From contig JASLLL010000046.1 in NCBI GenBank assembly GCA_030747075.1, positions 1 to 14,494 on the forward strand: a DNA stretch of 14,494 nucleotides, given 5' to 3'. The notes beneath the pieces were generated by a model. It did no database searches. It worked only from the letters and a program-made list of their open reading frames with translations, and had not been told where the DNA came from. Of this stretch, positions 5,576 through 12,789 are shown piece by piece (position 1 is the first letter of the stretch; each line of letters begins with the position of its first letter). The DNA is from Gemmatimonadota bacterium. GTDB taxonomy: Bacteria > ARS69. Position numbers and translations under genes: made by a program.

Positions 5576-7876
5576 CTACTGCACATACCCGAGCGCACGA
5601 AGCCTCTCCAGCGATTCCGGATCGAGCGCCACCGGCCGGTCTCCCGCGGGTTCCGCCGCGCCTCGCAAGGTGGTGAGCCACTCCACGGCCTGCCGGGCCA
5701 TCTCCGCCGCACGCGCCGGTTCTTCCACCGCCAGATTCACCTGTTCGCCGGGATCCTCATCGGGGCGAATCAGCAGCGTGTCCGCCGGTCCATGCCCGGC
5801 GTAGTCGCGGACGATCACCTTGGCCCCGCCCGCGTACATCGCCACCTCTCCCCGAACCGCCTCATCCGCGAGCACTTCCGGCTTGAGCCGATCCTCCAGC
5901 CGAATCAGGTGCGCGAAGATCGGCCGGTCGTCTCCCTCGCGAAGAAGACTCCGCCCTTCGACGCCCGCGGGAAGTCTCGCGCCTGCCAGCTCCGCGAAGG
6001 TCGGGAGAATGTCGAGCGAGGTGACCCGATCCGTCCGAAGAACGCCGCCTTCCCCGCCGGGCAGGCGCACAAGAAGCGGCACGCGAAGCGTCTCGGCCCA
6101 CAACCCGTTTCCGTGCCCCATCTTTCCGTGTTCGCGGAACTCCTCGCCATGGTCGGCCACGACCACCACACCCGCTCGATTCAGCACCCCCTGCGCTTCC
6201 AGTTCCGCGAGGATTCGCCCGAAGAAGTGGTCCGCCGCGCGGATGTCTCTCGCGTACCTCGCGAATGCGCGCGTTCCGCGAAGCGACGAATCGCCGCGGG
6301 TCATTCCCGGGATCGCCGCGAAGGGTGCGCGCGGACGATACGGCGCGTGTGGATCGTTCGGGTGGATGTAGAGAAAGAGCGGGGCGTCCGTCCGGTCCGC
6401 GATCCAGTCCCGGAAGGTCGTGTGGATGGCCTCGCTCGTGCCGCTGGGATCCGACCGTGTCCACCCCGATGGAATGCGTCCCCCCGGCGACACCGCGCGC
6501 CACCGATCGAAGAGCGCACCGGGTTCGAAGACCACATCGAAGCCCCGCTCCAGCCCGGCGGCGCGCCCCGCGTTCGGGTTGGTCACGAAGGCGACCGTGA
6601 AGTAGCCGCGCTCCCGGAGAACTTCGGCAAGGGTGGGAATGGACGCGGGGAGGGTCGCGTGTTCGTGCTGGACGCCGTGGGCCGGGCCGGATCGCGAGGT
6701 CAGAATGGACGCCGCTGCGGGACGCGTCCAACTGGAGGCGGAGATGCACTCGCGAAAGAGAACGGCCCGCCGGGAGAATGCCCCCAGCGCGGGAGAGGTT
6801 CGTCCGGGGTAGCCATACGGCTCCAGAAGATCGGAACGCAGCGTGTCGATCTCGTAGAGAACGAGAGGCGGGAGCGTTCCCGCACCGTGCGCAATGACCG
6901 GGGCGCCCCAGTAGACAAAGCCGTCGCCTTCGCCGGCGGTCACGACCAGCGCAATCTCCCGCCCGCCGAACTGAGCGAGGTCCGCGCCCGCCGCTTCCCA
7001 CGCGCGGGGGCGTGCGGGGACCCCCTCGTGGAGGACGACCGCCGGTGCGCCCGGAAGGGCCGCCGTGATGCGAAGTCCGGGCGGAATCCGCCCTTCGTTC
7101 GCAACCAGGAATCGCAGTCGCCCCGACTCGGGCAGGCGAACCGAAAACGACGCGTCCATTCCGGCCGGAAACGCGACCGACGCGGCCTCGATGCCCCCGA
7201 AGGCGCGCCTGAGAGCGCCCCCGGTCCGCGAAGCCGCCAACTCTTCCCGGGTGACGATCCGGAGCGACTCGACCCGGAGCGCCCCGGAAGGGCCGTCCCA
7301 TTCCGCCGAGAGGAGAACCCGGTCGATTTCGCCGTCCACATCCCATGCGGCGGGAACGGCAATGCGATAGACCTGCATCCGGCCCGCGGCGGCTCGAATG
7401 CGGGTGCCGTGGGATCGCGTCGCGCCGCCGGGGACGCTTCGCGAAAGCCCGGCCACGACCCGGCGCGCGTGCTCTCCGTCGGGGGGATCCCAGTACACGC
7501 CAAAGTACTCGCCGTCGGAGAGTTCCGCGCGTACTTCAATCTCAGCCACATCCCCCACTCGAAGGGCGCATCCACGAGGCCCGGCCAGAACAGCACCCTT
7601 TCGCCCTCCGCTCAGAACGATCGAGGAGTCGGCGGCGGACACTTCTCCGGCAACGGCGGACCAGCCTGCGGAGTCAGCCGGGAAGGTCCACGCAAGGCCC
7701 GTGCGAATCGACCCGGCGGCGCCTTCTGTACGCTCCGCAAGCGCGGCGGCGGCACGCTCCGCCAGATGGATGACGCCGGGTGCGGCGGGCGGCTCGTGAG
7801 GCGCGCGGGAGCAGGACGACGCGAGAATCGCGGAGGCGGTGATGAGAGACAGAGCCGATGACACCGCACAACGCAC
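5576..7876 (-). CDS. Exported sulfatase/alkaline-phosphatase superfamily hydrolase, probable lipoprotein
   Basis: 766 aa from GTG 7876, chosen because GAGGAG sits 6 nt upstream and the protein then opens with a signal peptide (..SALSLITASAILASSC); Cys22 may be a lipidation site, though the lipobox (L at -4, A at -3) is imperfect. An ATG at 7915 overlaps the likely -10 box. Residues about 55-335 look like beta-sandwich material (for example AEIEVRAELSDGEYFGVYWD). The catalytic domain spans about 338-650: YEIDTLRSD (Asp344), SSWTRPAAASILTS with Thr384 where sulfatases have Cys/Ser, HPNDPHAPY (505-513), VVVADHGEEF (metal ligands Asp575, His576) and MGHGNGLW (His588). Thr at the nucleophile position means no formylglycine; the family therefore may act on phosphate or phosphonate esters (as in LtaS or phosphoethanolamine transferases) rather than sulfates. 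The C-terminus ESLERLRALGYVQ is common in such proteins. Substrate unknown. Confidence 0.9.
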   Translation of the reverse strand: MRCAVSSALSLITASAILASSCSRAPHEPPAAPGVIHLAERAAAALAERTEGAAGSIRTGLAWTFPADSAGWSAVAGEVSAADSSIVLSGGRKGAVLAGPRGCALRVGDVAEIEVRAELSDGEYFGVYWDPPDGEHARRVVAGLSRSVPGGATRSHGTRIRAAAGRMQVYRIAVPAAWDVDGEIDRVLLSAEWDGPSGALRVESLRIVTREELAASRTGGALRRAFGGIEAASVAFPAGMDASFSVRLPESGRLRFLVANEGRIPPGLRITAALPGAPAVVLHEGVPARPRAWEAAGADLAQFGGREIALVVTAGEGDGFVYWGAPVIAHGAGTLPPLVLYEIDTLRSDLLEPYGYPGRTSPALGAFSRRAVLFRECISASSWTRPAAASILTSRSGPAHGVQHEHATLPASIPTLAEVLRERGYFTVAFVTNPNAGRAAGLERGFDVVFEPGALFDRWRAVSPGGRIPSGWTRSDPSGTSEAIHTTFRDWIADRTDAPLFLYIHPNDPHAPYRPRAPFAAIPGMTRGDSSLRGTRAFARYARDIRAADHFFGRILAELEAQGVLNRAGVVVVADHGEEFREHGKMGHGNGLWAETLRVPLLVRLPGGEGGVLRTDRVTSLDILPTFAELAGARLPAGVEGRSLLREGDDRPIFAHLIRLEDRLKPEVLADEAVRGEVAMYAGGAKVIVRDYAGHGPADTLLIRPDEDPGEQVNLAVEEPARAAEMARQAVEWLTTLRGAAEPAGDRPVALDPESLERLRALGYVQ

Positions 7877-7882
7877 GGACCG

Positions 7883-7888
7883 CTCCTC
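7883..7888 (-). promoter_or_regulatory. Ribosome binding site deciding the GTG start
   Basis: GAGGAG on the minus strand, 6 nt before GTG 7876. It supports that start over the upstream ATG at 7915. Confidence 0.7.
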
Positions 7889-7905
7889 GGAGAACAGGAC
7901 GCGGC

Positions 7906-7935
7906 AGTGTAGCATCGGGGCGGGCGTTGCGTCAG
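7906..7935 (-). promoter_or_regulatory. Candidate sigma70-type promoter for the sulfatase-like gene
   Basis: On the minus strand CTGACG (7935-7930) and TACACT (7911-7906) are separated by 18 nt. This resembles TTGACA-N17-TATAAT (4/6 and 4/6). A start of transcription near 7899 would leave a leader of about 23 nt containing the GAGGAG site, which fits the GTG start. Sigma specificity in this organism is unknown, so this is a candidate only. Confidence 0.4.
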
Positions 7936-8048
7936 TCCGCTTCCGCGACAGCCTTTGCCGCAACCCCGCGGCTGCGTCTTCCGCGGGCGGAGGCTCGGCT
8001 TCCGCGACGGCACCTCTATGCGGCAGATGGTGCTTGCGAGGACCCGAC

Positions 8049-8237
8049 CTAGCAGTCGTCCGATGCAGCAGGGACGGACCCCAGCTTGCTGACCAGTTCC
8101 TCCGGGCGGTGGATCAGCACCGGCATGCACTGCGAGCAAACCCAGGCGGGGCTCCCGGAGAAGCGGATCGAGATGAGCGGGATGGCGGTCTCTGAGGTGC
8201 CGCAACTGAGGCAGGTGCAGGGGTCGGTCGGGGTCAT
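8049..8237 (-). CDS. Small zinc-ribbon-like protein
   Basis: 62 aa. ATG 8237 is preceded by AAGGAG at ideal spacing, which makes this a real gene despite its size. Residues show two Cys knuckles, Cys9-x2-Cys12 (CLSCG) and Cys34-x2-Cys37 (CSQC), about 22 residues apart, the pattern of a single zinc ribbon, followed by PVLIHRPEELVSKL, a helical tail. Further Cys at 7 and 62 are probably not ligands. No signal peptide, so it should be cytoplasmic. I believe similar short double-CxxC proteins with a VLIHRPE-like tail are widespread in uncultured bacteria, but I cannot name a function. It sits between the DUF4236-TPR gene and the sulfatase-like gene on the same strand with gaps of 91 and 172 nt, so operon membership is uncertain. 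Confidence 0.75.
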   Translation of the reverse strand: MTPTDPCTCLSCGTSETAIPLISIRFSGSPAWVCSQCMPVLIHRPEELVSKLGSVPAASDDC

Positions 8238-8328
8238 GGGTGTCTCCTTGCTAATCAGAAAAGTGGCCCGGAAAGCCCGTCAGTCTGCCCGTTCCGGCGG
8301 CGAAAGTCCAGTTCGGTCGGGCGCTCCG

Positions 8329-9420
8329 TCAGTCGAGCTCCAGTCGCTCCGCGACATCCTCATACCCGGAGCACTCCGAGAAGATGTGTTCCAGATCCGC
8401 GCGAAGTTCCCGCGGCTTTCCCAGTGCCTCGCTGCAGAGGGCGCGCTCGTAACGGAGCGCCAGGAGGAGTTCCGGCGGACGGTCCTTCTTGCGGCGGAGC
8501 ACCAGCGACAACAGCCGCCGCGCCGGGTCCGGCATTCCCAGAAGACGCAGTGCGCGCGCCTTGAAGAGCAGGAGATTCCCGTGAGCGGATGATTCGTTTT
8601 CGACGCCTTCCCCGAGTTCCACAACCCGACGCAGATTCACTCGGGACGGTTCCTCCGCATCCAGCAGGAGGTCCGCAATCGACAGGCGGATGATGACATC
8701 CTCCGGGGATTCCGCGCGAAGGTCCTCCAGTGCCTCGATCGCCTCGTCCATCCGGTCCAGCTCCTGATACGCCTCCGCAAGAGCCAGGAGGACACCCCGC
8801 CGACAGGGACGAATGAGCGCGCTCACCTCTTCCGTCACACCGATCTCAAGCGCCGCGTCCAGTCCGTACTTGCCGAGGTGGAAGCCGAGGTTCGACTCCC
8901 CTTCCAGCGCGCGGGCAAGAAGAGCGACCGCGTCTTCCCAGCGCCCCTCTTCCAGCGCCAGCGCTCCGGCAACATAGGCTCCGTCAGCCATCCCGGCGGC
9001 CCGTTCAAGATCATGACGCGCAGCCTCCCGATTCCCCAGAGCCAGCTCGCGCAGGCCGTTCACCAGCGCCGCCTCTTCGGGCGGTGCGGAGAGGTCGTCG
9101 AAGTGTTCCCGAATCTCCTGCTGCTCCGACTCCGAGGCGGTCGTCGGCTCCGGAGGAAGAGAAGGTGAGGTTGCGGAATCCGGGGCGCATGTGCGCTCAC
9201 CCGCCCCGGCTCGCTTCTTCTTGCCCCGGCGCTTCTTCACCGTGTAGAAGAGCCCCGTTCCCGTCAGTCCGCCGGTAGCCCGGAGGCCGTGTGGCCCGAA
9301 TGTCGCCTTCGCGGCCCTCGGCCCGACGGAGACCGACAGCTTCCCCTGCAGGATGCTCTTGCTGAGGTTCAGCGTGACACCGGGCGCAATCCGTATACGC
9401 CTCCAGAATCGAAATCCCAC
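8329..9420 (-). CDS. DUF4236 domain protein with TPR-like repeats
   Basis: 363 aa from GTG 9420. That start gives the canonical DUF4236 opening GFRFWRRIRIAPGVTLNLSKS and is preceded by GGGAGG; a GTG two codons upstream (9426) would have the ribosome binding site pressed against it. Residues 1-62 are the DUF4236 module (SVSVGPRAAKATFGPHGLRATGGLTGTGLFYT), a small beta-rich domain of unknown function. A basic stretch (KKRRGKKKR, 62-70) and a Ser/Pro/Glu-rich linker (75-105) follow. The remaining part (about 110-363) is alpha-helical with TPR-like pairs, for example VLLALAEAYQELDRMDEAIEALEDL and FKARALRLLGMPDPARRLLSLVL. No signal peptide. A scaffold role is the family-level guess for TPRs; the DUF4236 partner is unknown. 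The gene diverges from the HAD phosphatase gene. Confidence 0.85.
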   Translation of the reverse strand: MGFRFWRRIRIAPGVTLNLSKSILQGKLSVSVGPRAAKATFGPHGLRATGGLTGTGLFYTVKKRRGKKKRAGAGERTCAPDSATSPSLPPEPTTASESEQQEIREHFDDLSAPPEEAALVNGLRELALGNREAARHDLERAAGMADGAYVAGALALEEGRWEDAVALLARALEGESNLGFHLGKYGLDAALEIGVTEEVSALIRPCRRGVLLALAEAYQELDRMDEAIEALEDLRAESPEDVIIRLSIADLLLDAEEPSRVNLRRVVELGEGVENESSAHGNLLLFKARALRLLGMPDPARRLLSLVLRRKKDRPPELLLALRYERALCSEALGKPRELRADLEHIFSECSGYEDVAERLELD

Positions 9421-9436
9421 ACGCACCTCCCATCGC

Positions 9437-9452
9437 GTCGCGGCATCGCGAC
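9437..9452. promoter_or_regulatory. 16-bp perfect palindromic stem upstream of DUF4236 gene
   Basis: GTCGCG-GCAT-CGCGAC is a perfect inverted repeat with a 4-nt centre, ending 17 nt before the GTG start of the DUF4236-TPR gene and inside the 120-nt divergent region shared with the HAD gene. It could be an operator for either gene or a hairpin in the 5' leader. No clear promoter hexamers were found for either gene. Confidence 0.35.
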
Positions 9453-9540
9453 AACAAACTACCGCCGAAACAGGGTACCCTCTCGGGCGGGTCTATGGTA
9501 TTCGAATCGAGTGCCGTGCAACATCTCCCGGGAGGTTCTG

Positions 9541-10320
9541 GTGAATCCTGTTCGCATGGTCCTGCTCGACATCGACGGGACCCTCGCCGAGGGAATCGGC
9601 AGAGCGGCCTTTCCCGGGGCCGCGGAAGCGGTCCGCGCGCTCCTGGACCACTACCCGGTGCGCTATGTCACCAACGCCACCTCCTGCACGCGGGCAGCCC
9701 TCGTAGCACGGCTTGAGGCCGACGGGTTCCCGGTGGAGGAATGCCCCGTCGTGACCCCCGCCACGCTTGCGCGCAGTGTCCTGACCGGGCGCGACGACAC
9801 GCGCGGAGTGCTCCTTTGTGACCCAAAGGCAAGGGAGGATCTCGCGTGGTTCCGCGAGACGCCTCCTGATGAAGCGCGCGCGGTGCTGGTGGCGACGGAA
9901 GCGCACCGCCTTCGCGTGGGAGATCTTGCGGGGGCCGTGGAGGCTCTGCACTCCGGTGCCACGCTGTACACACTCCAGCAAAACCGGGTCTTCCGGCGAG
10001 ACGGCCGTCTCCTCACCGACCTCGGGCCGGTGGCTGCCTTTCTGGGGTACGCCGCCGATGTCGCATGGGAGAACCTCGGGAAGCCGTCTCCACTCCTCTT
10101 CCGGACGCTCGCGGCAGAGTCCGGCATCGATCCCGGGCACATGGTGATGGTCGGGGATGACGCGGAGTTCGACTGCGCAGGCGCCCTTCGTGCGGGTGTG
10201 GGAAGCGCGGTACTCGTCCGAACAGGGAAGTACAGGCCTTCAGACGAGAACCGGGTGCCCCCCCCGCCGACGCATGTCGTGGACTCCATCGCGGACCTCC
10301 CCGCGCTCCTGGCGGGGTAA
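9541..10320 (+). CDS. HAD-IIA family phosphatase (HDHD2/LHPP/NagD-like)
   Basis: 259 aa. GTG 9541 is chosen because GGGAGG stands 5 nt upstream and the HAD motif I then falls at the very N-terminus. Motif I is LLDIDGTL (Asp10 nucleophile, Asp12 acid/base), motif II VRYVTNATS (Thr45), motif III Lys181 in ENLGKPSP, motif IV MVGDDAEFD (Asp206, Asp207). The C-terminal VLVRTGKYRPSDE and the cap segment TLYTLQQNRVFRRDGRLLTDLGPVAAFL match the HDHD2/LHPP subgroup of HAD-IIA enzymes especially well. Members dephosphorylate small phosphate esters, or phosphohistidine/pyrophosphate in LHPP; the substrate here cannot be read from sequence. Length is normal for the family, and no signal peptide is present. 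The gene diverges from DUF4236-TPR and is followed by a 310-nt gap. Confidence 0.9.
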   Translation: MNPVRMVLLDIDGTLAEGIGRAAFPGAAEAVRALLDHYPVRYVTNATSCTRAALVARLEADGFPVEECPVVTPATLARSVLTGRDDTRGVLLCDPKAREDLAWFRETPPDEARAVLVATEAHRLRVGDLAGAVEALHSGATLYTLQQNRVFRRDGRLLTDLGPVAAFLGYAADVAWENLGKPSPLLFRTLAAESGIDPGHMVMVGDDAEFDCAGALRAGVGSAVLVRTGKYRPSDENRVPPPPTHVVDSIADLPALLAG

Positions 10321-10632
10321 CCCCGTCTCCGGGCGCATTCTGAGGTCCCTGACGCGTTTGAATCCGGAAGGTGAGGCGTGCTGGAATCGGAGCTCTCAGG
10401 CTGATCTGAGCGCAGCTTGCCCGGCGTAGCCCCGTTCCCCGTCTACTTCCCGATCCCCCGGTTCGGTGGACGGTTCCTTCCGGGGCGGCGGCGGGGCGCA
10501 ACACCGCTGGACACTCTCACGCGGCCGCCCCCGCCGAACCGCGGGGACGCCGGAAAGGAACCGCGTCATGAAGGCCACACTTCTTGCCGCACTGCACGGC
10601 TGTGCGTCCGTGCGGCACCCGGCCAGGCGGAG
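10321..10632. other. Gene-poor gap with competing inverted repeats
   Basis: This 312-nt stretch separates the HAD gene and hemA, which converge. The first 120 nt show only weak short stems and no T-rich terminator. The second part holds CGGTTCGG (10459-10466) pairing with CCGAACCG (10534-10541), and CGGTTCCTTCCGG (10471-10483) pairing with CCGGAAAGGAACCG (10550-10563) with one bulged A. The arms are interleaved, so the two stems exclude each other. A GC-only tract (GGCGG-rich at 10483-10497 with a CCGCC-rich arm near 10522-10533) can add pairing. It ends at a 22-codon ORF. Confidence 0.55.
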
Positions 10633-10636
10633 CTAG
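10568..10636 (+). CDS. Possible 22-aa leader-like or truncated lipoprotein ORF
   Basis: ATG 10568 to TAG 10634-10636 encodes MKATLLAALHGCASVRHPAR plus RS. GGAAAGGAA upstream (10551-10559) is a plausible ribosome binding site about 8 nt from the ATG. The start looks like a lipoprotein signal (hydrophobic run then HGC), but the ORF stops at once, so it is either a decayed gene start, a leader peptide or chance. It overlaps the last 4 nt of hemA on the other strand. Its ribosome binding site lies in the right arm of the inverted repeat with 10471-10483. Confidence 0.25.
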   Translation: MKATLLAALHGCASVRHPARRS

Positions 10637-11928
10637 TCCAGTTCGAACAGCCTGCGCAAGCTGTCCAGATCCCGGGTTCGCTCTTCCCGCGCGTCCGTGC
10701 TCTTCAGGCGCACGACCGGTCGCCGGACGATCCCCCGAATCAACCCGGCCAGGCTCTGCTCCACCGCTTCCCGGATGTCGTCCGGCATGCCTCCGCCCAG
10801 ACGCCCCATTTCGCGAGCCTTCAGTTCTTCGAGGAAGGCGCGGAAGTCGTCCACCGTGGGCTTGAGATCCAGGTTCGCGATCCACCCCTCAAACTCTCGC
10901 GCGGACTCTGAGAGAACCTCTTCCACGGCGGGAACCTCTCGGAGCCGGGCGGAGACATTCCCCTGAACGATCTCCTCCAGATCGTCCAGCCCGAAGAGAA
11001 ACACACTCCCGATCTTCGCCACTTCCGGGTCTACATCCCGTGGTACCGCGATATCCAGAAGAAAGAGCGGGCGTCGGTTCCTGCGCTCCATCGCGGCATG
11101 GACCGCTCCGGGCAGAATCACCGGGACCGTGCTTCCCGTGGTCGACAGCACGATGTCCGCCTCCGCGAGGAGCACTTCCAGTTCCTCCATGCCGTGAGCC
11201 GTGATCTTCGTGCCGGGATGCGCACGGGACAGCGTCCCGACCAGCTCTTCCGCCCGGCCTGCGCTCCGGTTGGCAATCGCCAGTCCGGCCGCGCCCTGCT
11301 TGAGGAAGTGTCGGGCGGCGAGGGCGCCCGTTTCCCCGGCGCCCACCAGAAGCACGCGACGGGACTCCAGCTTCTCAAAGAGCTTCCGCGACAGATCCAC
11401 CGCCGCAAAGGCCACGCTGACCGCGCCCGCGTCGATCTTCGTCTTCCCGCGTGCCAGCTTCCCCGCCCGGAACGCACCCTGAAACGCACGCAGCAGAACC
11501 GGGCCGAGCGGGACGATCTCCCGCGCCGCACGGTAGGCGTCCTTCACCTGCCCGACGATCTGGGTCTCCCCCACCATCATGCTCTCCAGACCCGCCACCA
11601 CGCGATACAGGTGGGCGACCGCGTCCATCCCGTCCAGCCGGTACCCAAGATCGCCTTCAAACGGCAGCGCGTCCCCCCCCGCGGCATCCAGCGCCCGCCG
11701 AAAGGACCCGACGGCATCCACATGCCCGGGCGCTTCCAGATAGACCTCCGTCCGGTTGCAGGTGCTCAGCACCACCCCGGACACGCCTTCCTCCGCAACC
11801 GTGCTCAAGAAGACGCGTGCGCTTTCTTCGCTCAGGTGGACGCGCTCCCGCACTTCCGTGGATGCCCGATGGTGATCCACTCCCCAGAGCGTCACGCGCT
11901 TCGCGGCGGAAGGAACGGAGAGTGTCAT
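10633..11928 (-). CDS. hemA: Glutamyl-tRNA reductase
   Basis: 431 aa. Reduces glutamyl-tRNA(Glu) to glutamate-1-semialdehyde with NADPH, the first committed step of C5-route tetrapyrrole synthesis, in the cytoplasm. ATG 11928 is chosen because GGAGG sits upstream and the N-terminus then fits the family (LWGVDHHRASTEVRERV). Catalytic Cys57 lies in LSTCNRTEVY; GLESMMVGETQIVGQVKDAY (113-132) is the substrate-domain signature; the NADPH Rossmann loop is VLLVGAGETGALAARHF (192-208); LLDIAVPRDVDP (290-301) and FLFGLDDLEEIV (310-321) follow; the C-terminal dimer helices close the protein (SLRRLFELD). Length is normal. ATG overlaps the TGA of the CcsA-like gene (ATGA), which implies translational coupling. 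It is the last gene of the heme operon; hemC, often next, is absent here. Confidence 0.96.
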   Translation of the reverse strand: MTLSVPSAAKRVTLWGVDHHRASTEVRERVHLSEESARVFLSTVAEEGVSGVVLSTCNRTEVYLEAPGHVDAVGSFRRALDAAGGDALPFEGDLGYRLDGMDAVAHLYRVVAGLESMMVGETQIVGQVKDAYRAAREIVPLGPVLLRAFQGAFRAGKLARGKTKIDAGAVSVAFAAVDLSRKLFEKLESRRVLLVGAGETGALAARHFLKQGAAGLAIANRSAGRAEELVGTLSRAHPGTKITAHGMEELEVLLAEADIVLSTTGSTVPVILPGAVHAAMERRNRRPLFLLDIAVPRDVDPEVAKIGSVFLFGLDDLEEIVQGNVSARLREVPAVEEVLSESAREFEGWIANLDLKPTVDDFRAFLEELKAREMGRLGGGMPDDIREAVEQSLAGLIRGIVRRPVVRLKSTDAREERTRDLDSLRRLFELD

Positions 11929-12788
11929 CCGGCCCCTCCGCCATTGAAGTTGTGGAAGCTGCGGAAGAAGTGCCGGACGATTCCAACCGCCAGAACCATC
12001 AGCACGAACAACGCCACGGACAGGATGCTCATCCTCCGGCCGCGCCACCCGCGGCGCTCATAGCCCCAGAGCCCGACTCCGTACATCAGGAAGAAGAGCC
12101 AGGAGACGACCACCTTCGGGTCGAAGTGTGAAAGACGGGACGCGGCCTCCGGCCCCAGGCGTCCGGCCAGCGCGGTCGTCCACCAGTGCCCGGTCACCAG
12201 TGCTCCAAAGAGGAGCGGGACCCCCATCTGGATGGAGCGCACGCTCATGCGTTCCAGAATCTCCAGCGACGGAAGACGCTGGAACAGAAGCCCGAAGGTC
12301 CGTCGCACCAGTTGCCGCGCTTGCAGCAGGTACAGCAGCGCGTAGATGAACCCGAGGGAGAGCGCCGTATACGCCAGGAGAACCAGAATCGCGTGCAGCG
12401 CAAACCCCGGGTCCTGAAGAAGCGCGTGGTCTGCGGTTTCAGGTGAGAGAAACGCGCTGGAGAGCAGTTGGAATGCGAAGGCCAGCCCCACGACATGGAA
12501 CCCGGTCTGCGGGGCGCCGATGCGGATCTCCAGCACGACATAGATGGCGAGAACCGCAAACGCGAGCATCGACAGAAACTCCAGAGGCGTCGCCATCGGC
12601 AGGCGCCCCCATGCCACGGCCCGGACCACCACCGCCACCGTGTGCAGCGCCAGCGTTCCGAGGGCCAGGCGACGCGACCACCGGATGGCGACGCGGGCCT
12701 CATGCTGAAAGATGACCCGGTAGTCCAGCCACACGGCCAGATACGCCAGCGGAAGAAGCACATTCACCGCACTGAGAAGCCGGTCCAC
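11925..12788 (-). CDS. CcsA/HemX-like membrane protein in heme operon
   Basis: 287 aa, multi-pass inner-membrane protein. Start GTG 12788: AGGAGGT lies 5 nt upstream and the upstream gene's TGA ends 1 nt before. About eight membrane segments can be seen (roughly 8-24, 41-60, 67-87, 97-113, 130-157, 186-203, 225-242, 253-272). The family is CcmC/CcsA, in which heme-handling proteins of cytochrome c maturation share a Trp-rich loop; the HemX branch sits beside hemA and affects its level. Here the loop reads GHWWTTALAG...SHFDPKVVVSW (200-230): HWW and FDPK remain but the full WGxxWxWDP signature does not. Candidate heme-ligand histidines are His49, His132, His201 and His221. The gene ends in TGA overlapping the hemA ATG. 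Position between hemG and hemA favours the HemX-like role. Confidence 0.85.
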   Translation of the reverse strand: MDRLLSAVNVLLPLAYLAVWLDYRVIFQHEARVAIRWSRRLALGTLALHTVAVVVRAVAWGRLPMATPLEFLSMLAFAVLAIYVVLEIRIGAPQTGFHVVGLAFAFQLLSSAFLSPETADHALLQDPGFALHAILVLLAYTALSLGFIYALLYLLQARQLVRRTFGLLFQRLPSLEILERMSVRSIQMGVPLLFGALVTGHWWTTALAGRLGPEAASRLSHFDPKVVVSWLFFLMYGVGLWGYERRGWRGRRMSILSVALFVLMVLAVGIVRHFFRSFHNFNGGGAG

Positions 12789-12789
12789 C

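Noticed and set aside
5483-7861. Long plus-strand open frame of about 790 codons opposite the sulfatase-like gene
   Set aside because: Antisense shadow: the minus strand encodes a clear sulfatase-fold protein with all motifs, and the plus-strand product is Arg/Gly/Pro-rich with no recognisable domain.
7940-8010. Repeated GCTTCCGCGAC (near 7942 and 7999) considered as a regulatory or CRISPR-like repeat
   Set aside because: Only two 11-nt copies with irregular spacing in GC-rich DNA; not an array.
10330-10420. TTGAAT-N18-TGGAAT as a plus-strand promoter and a CTCAG/CTGAG stem as a terminator
   Set aside because: Both hexamers match weakly, the stem is 5 bp and there is no T-run.
11098-12131. 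Plus-strand open frames opposite hemA and the CcsA-like gene
   Set aside because: Shadows of well-recognised heme genes in GC-rich DNA.
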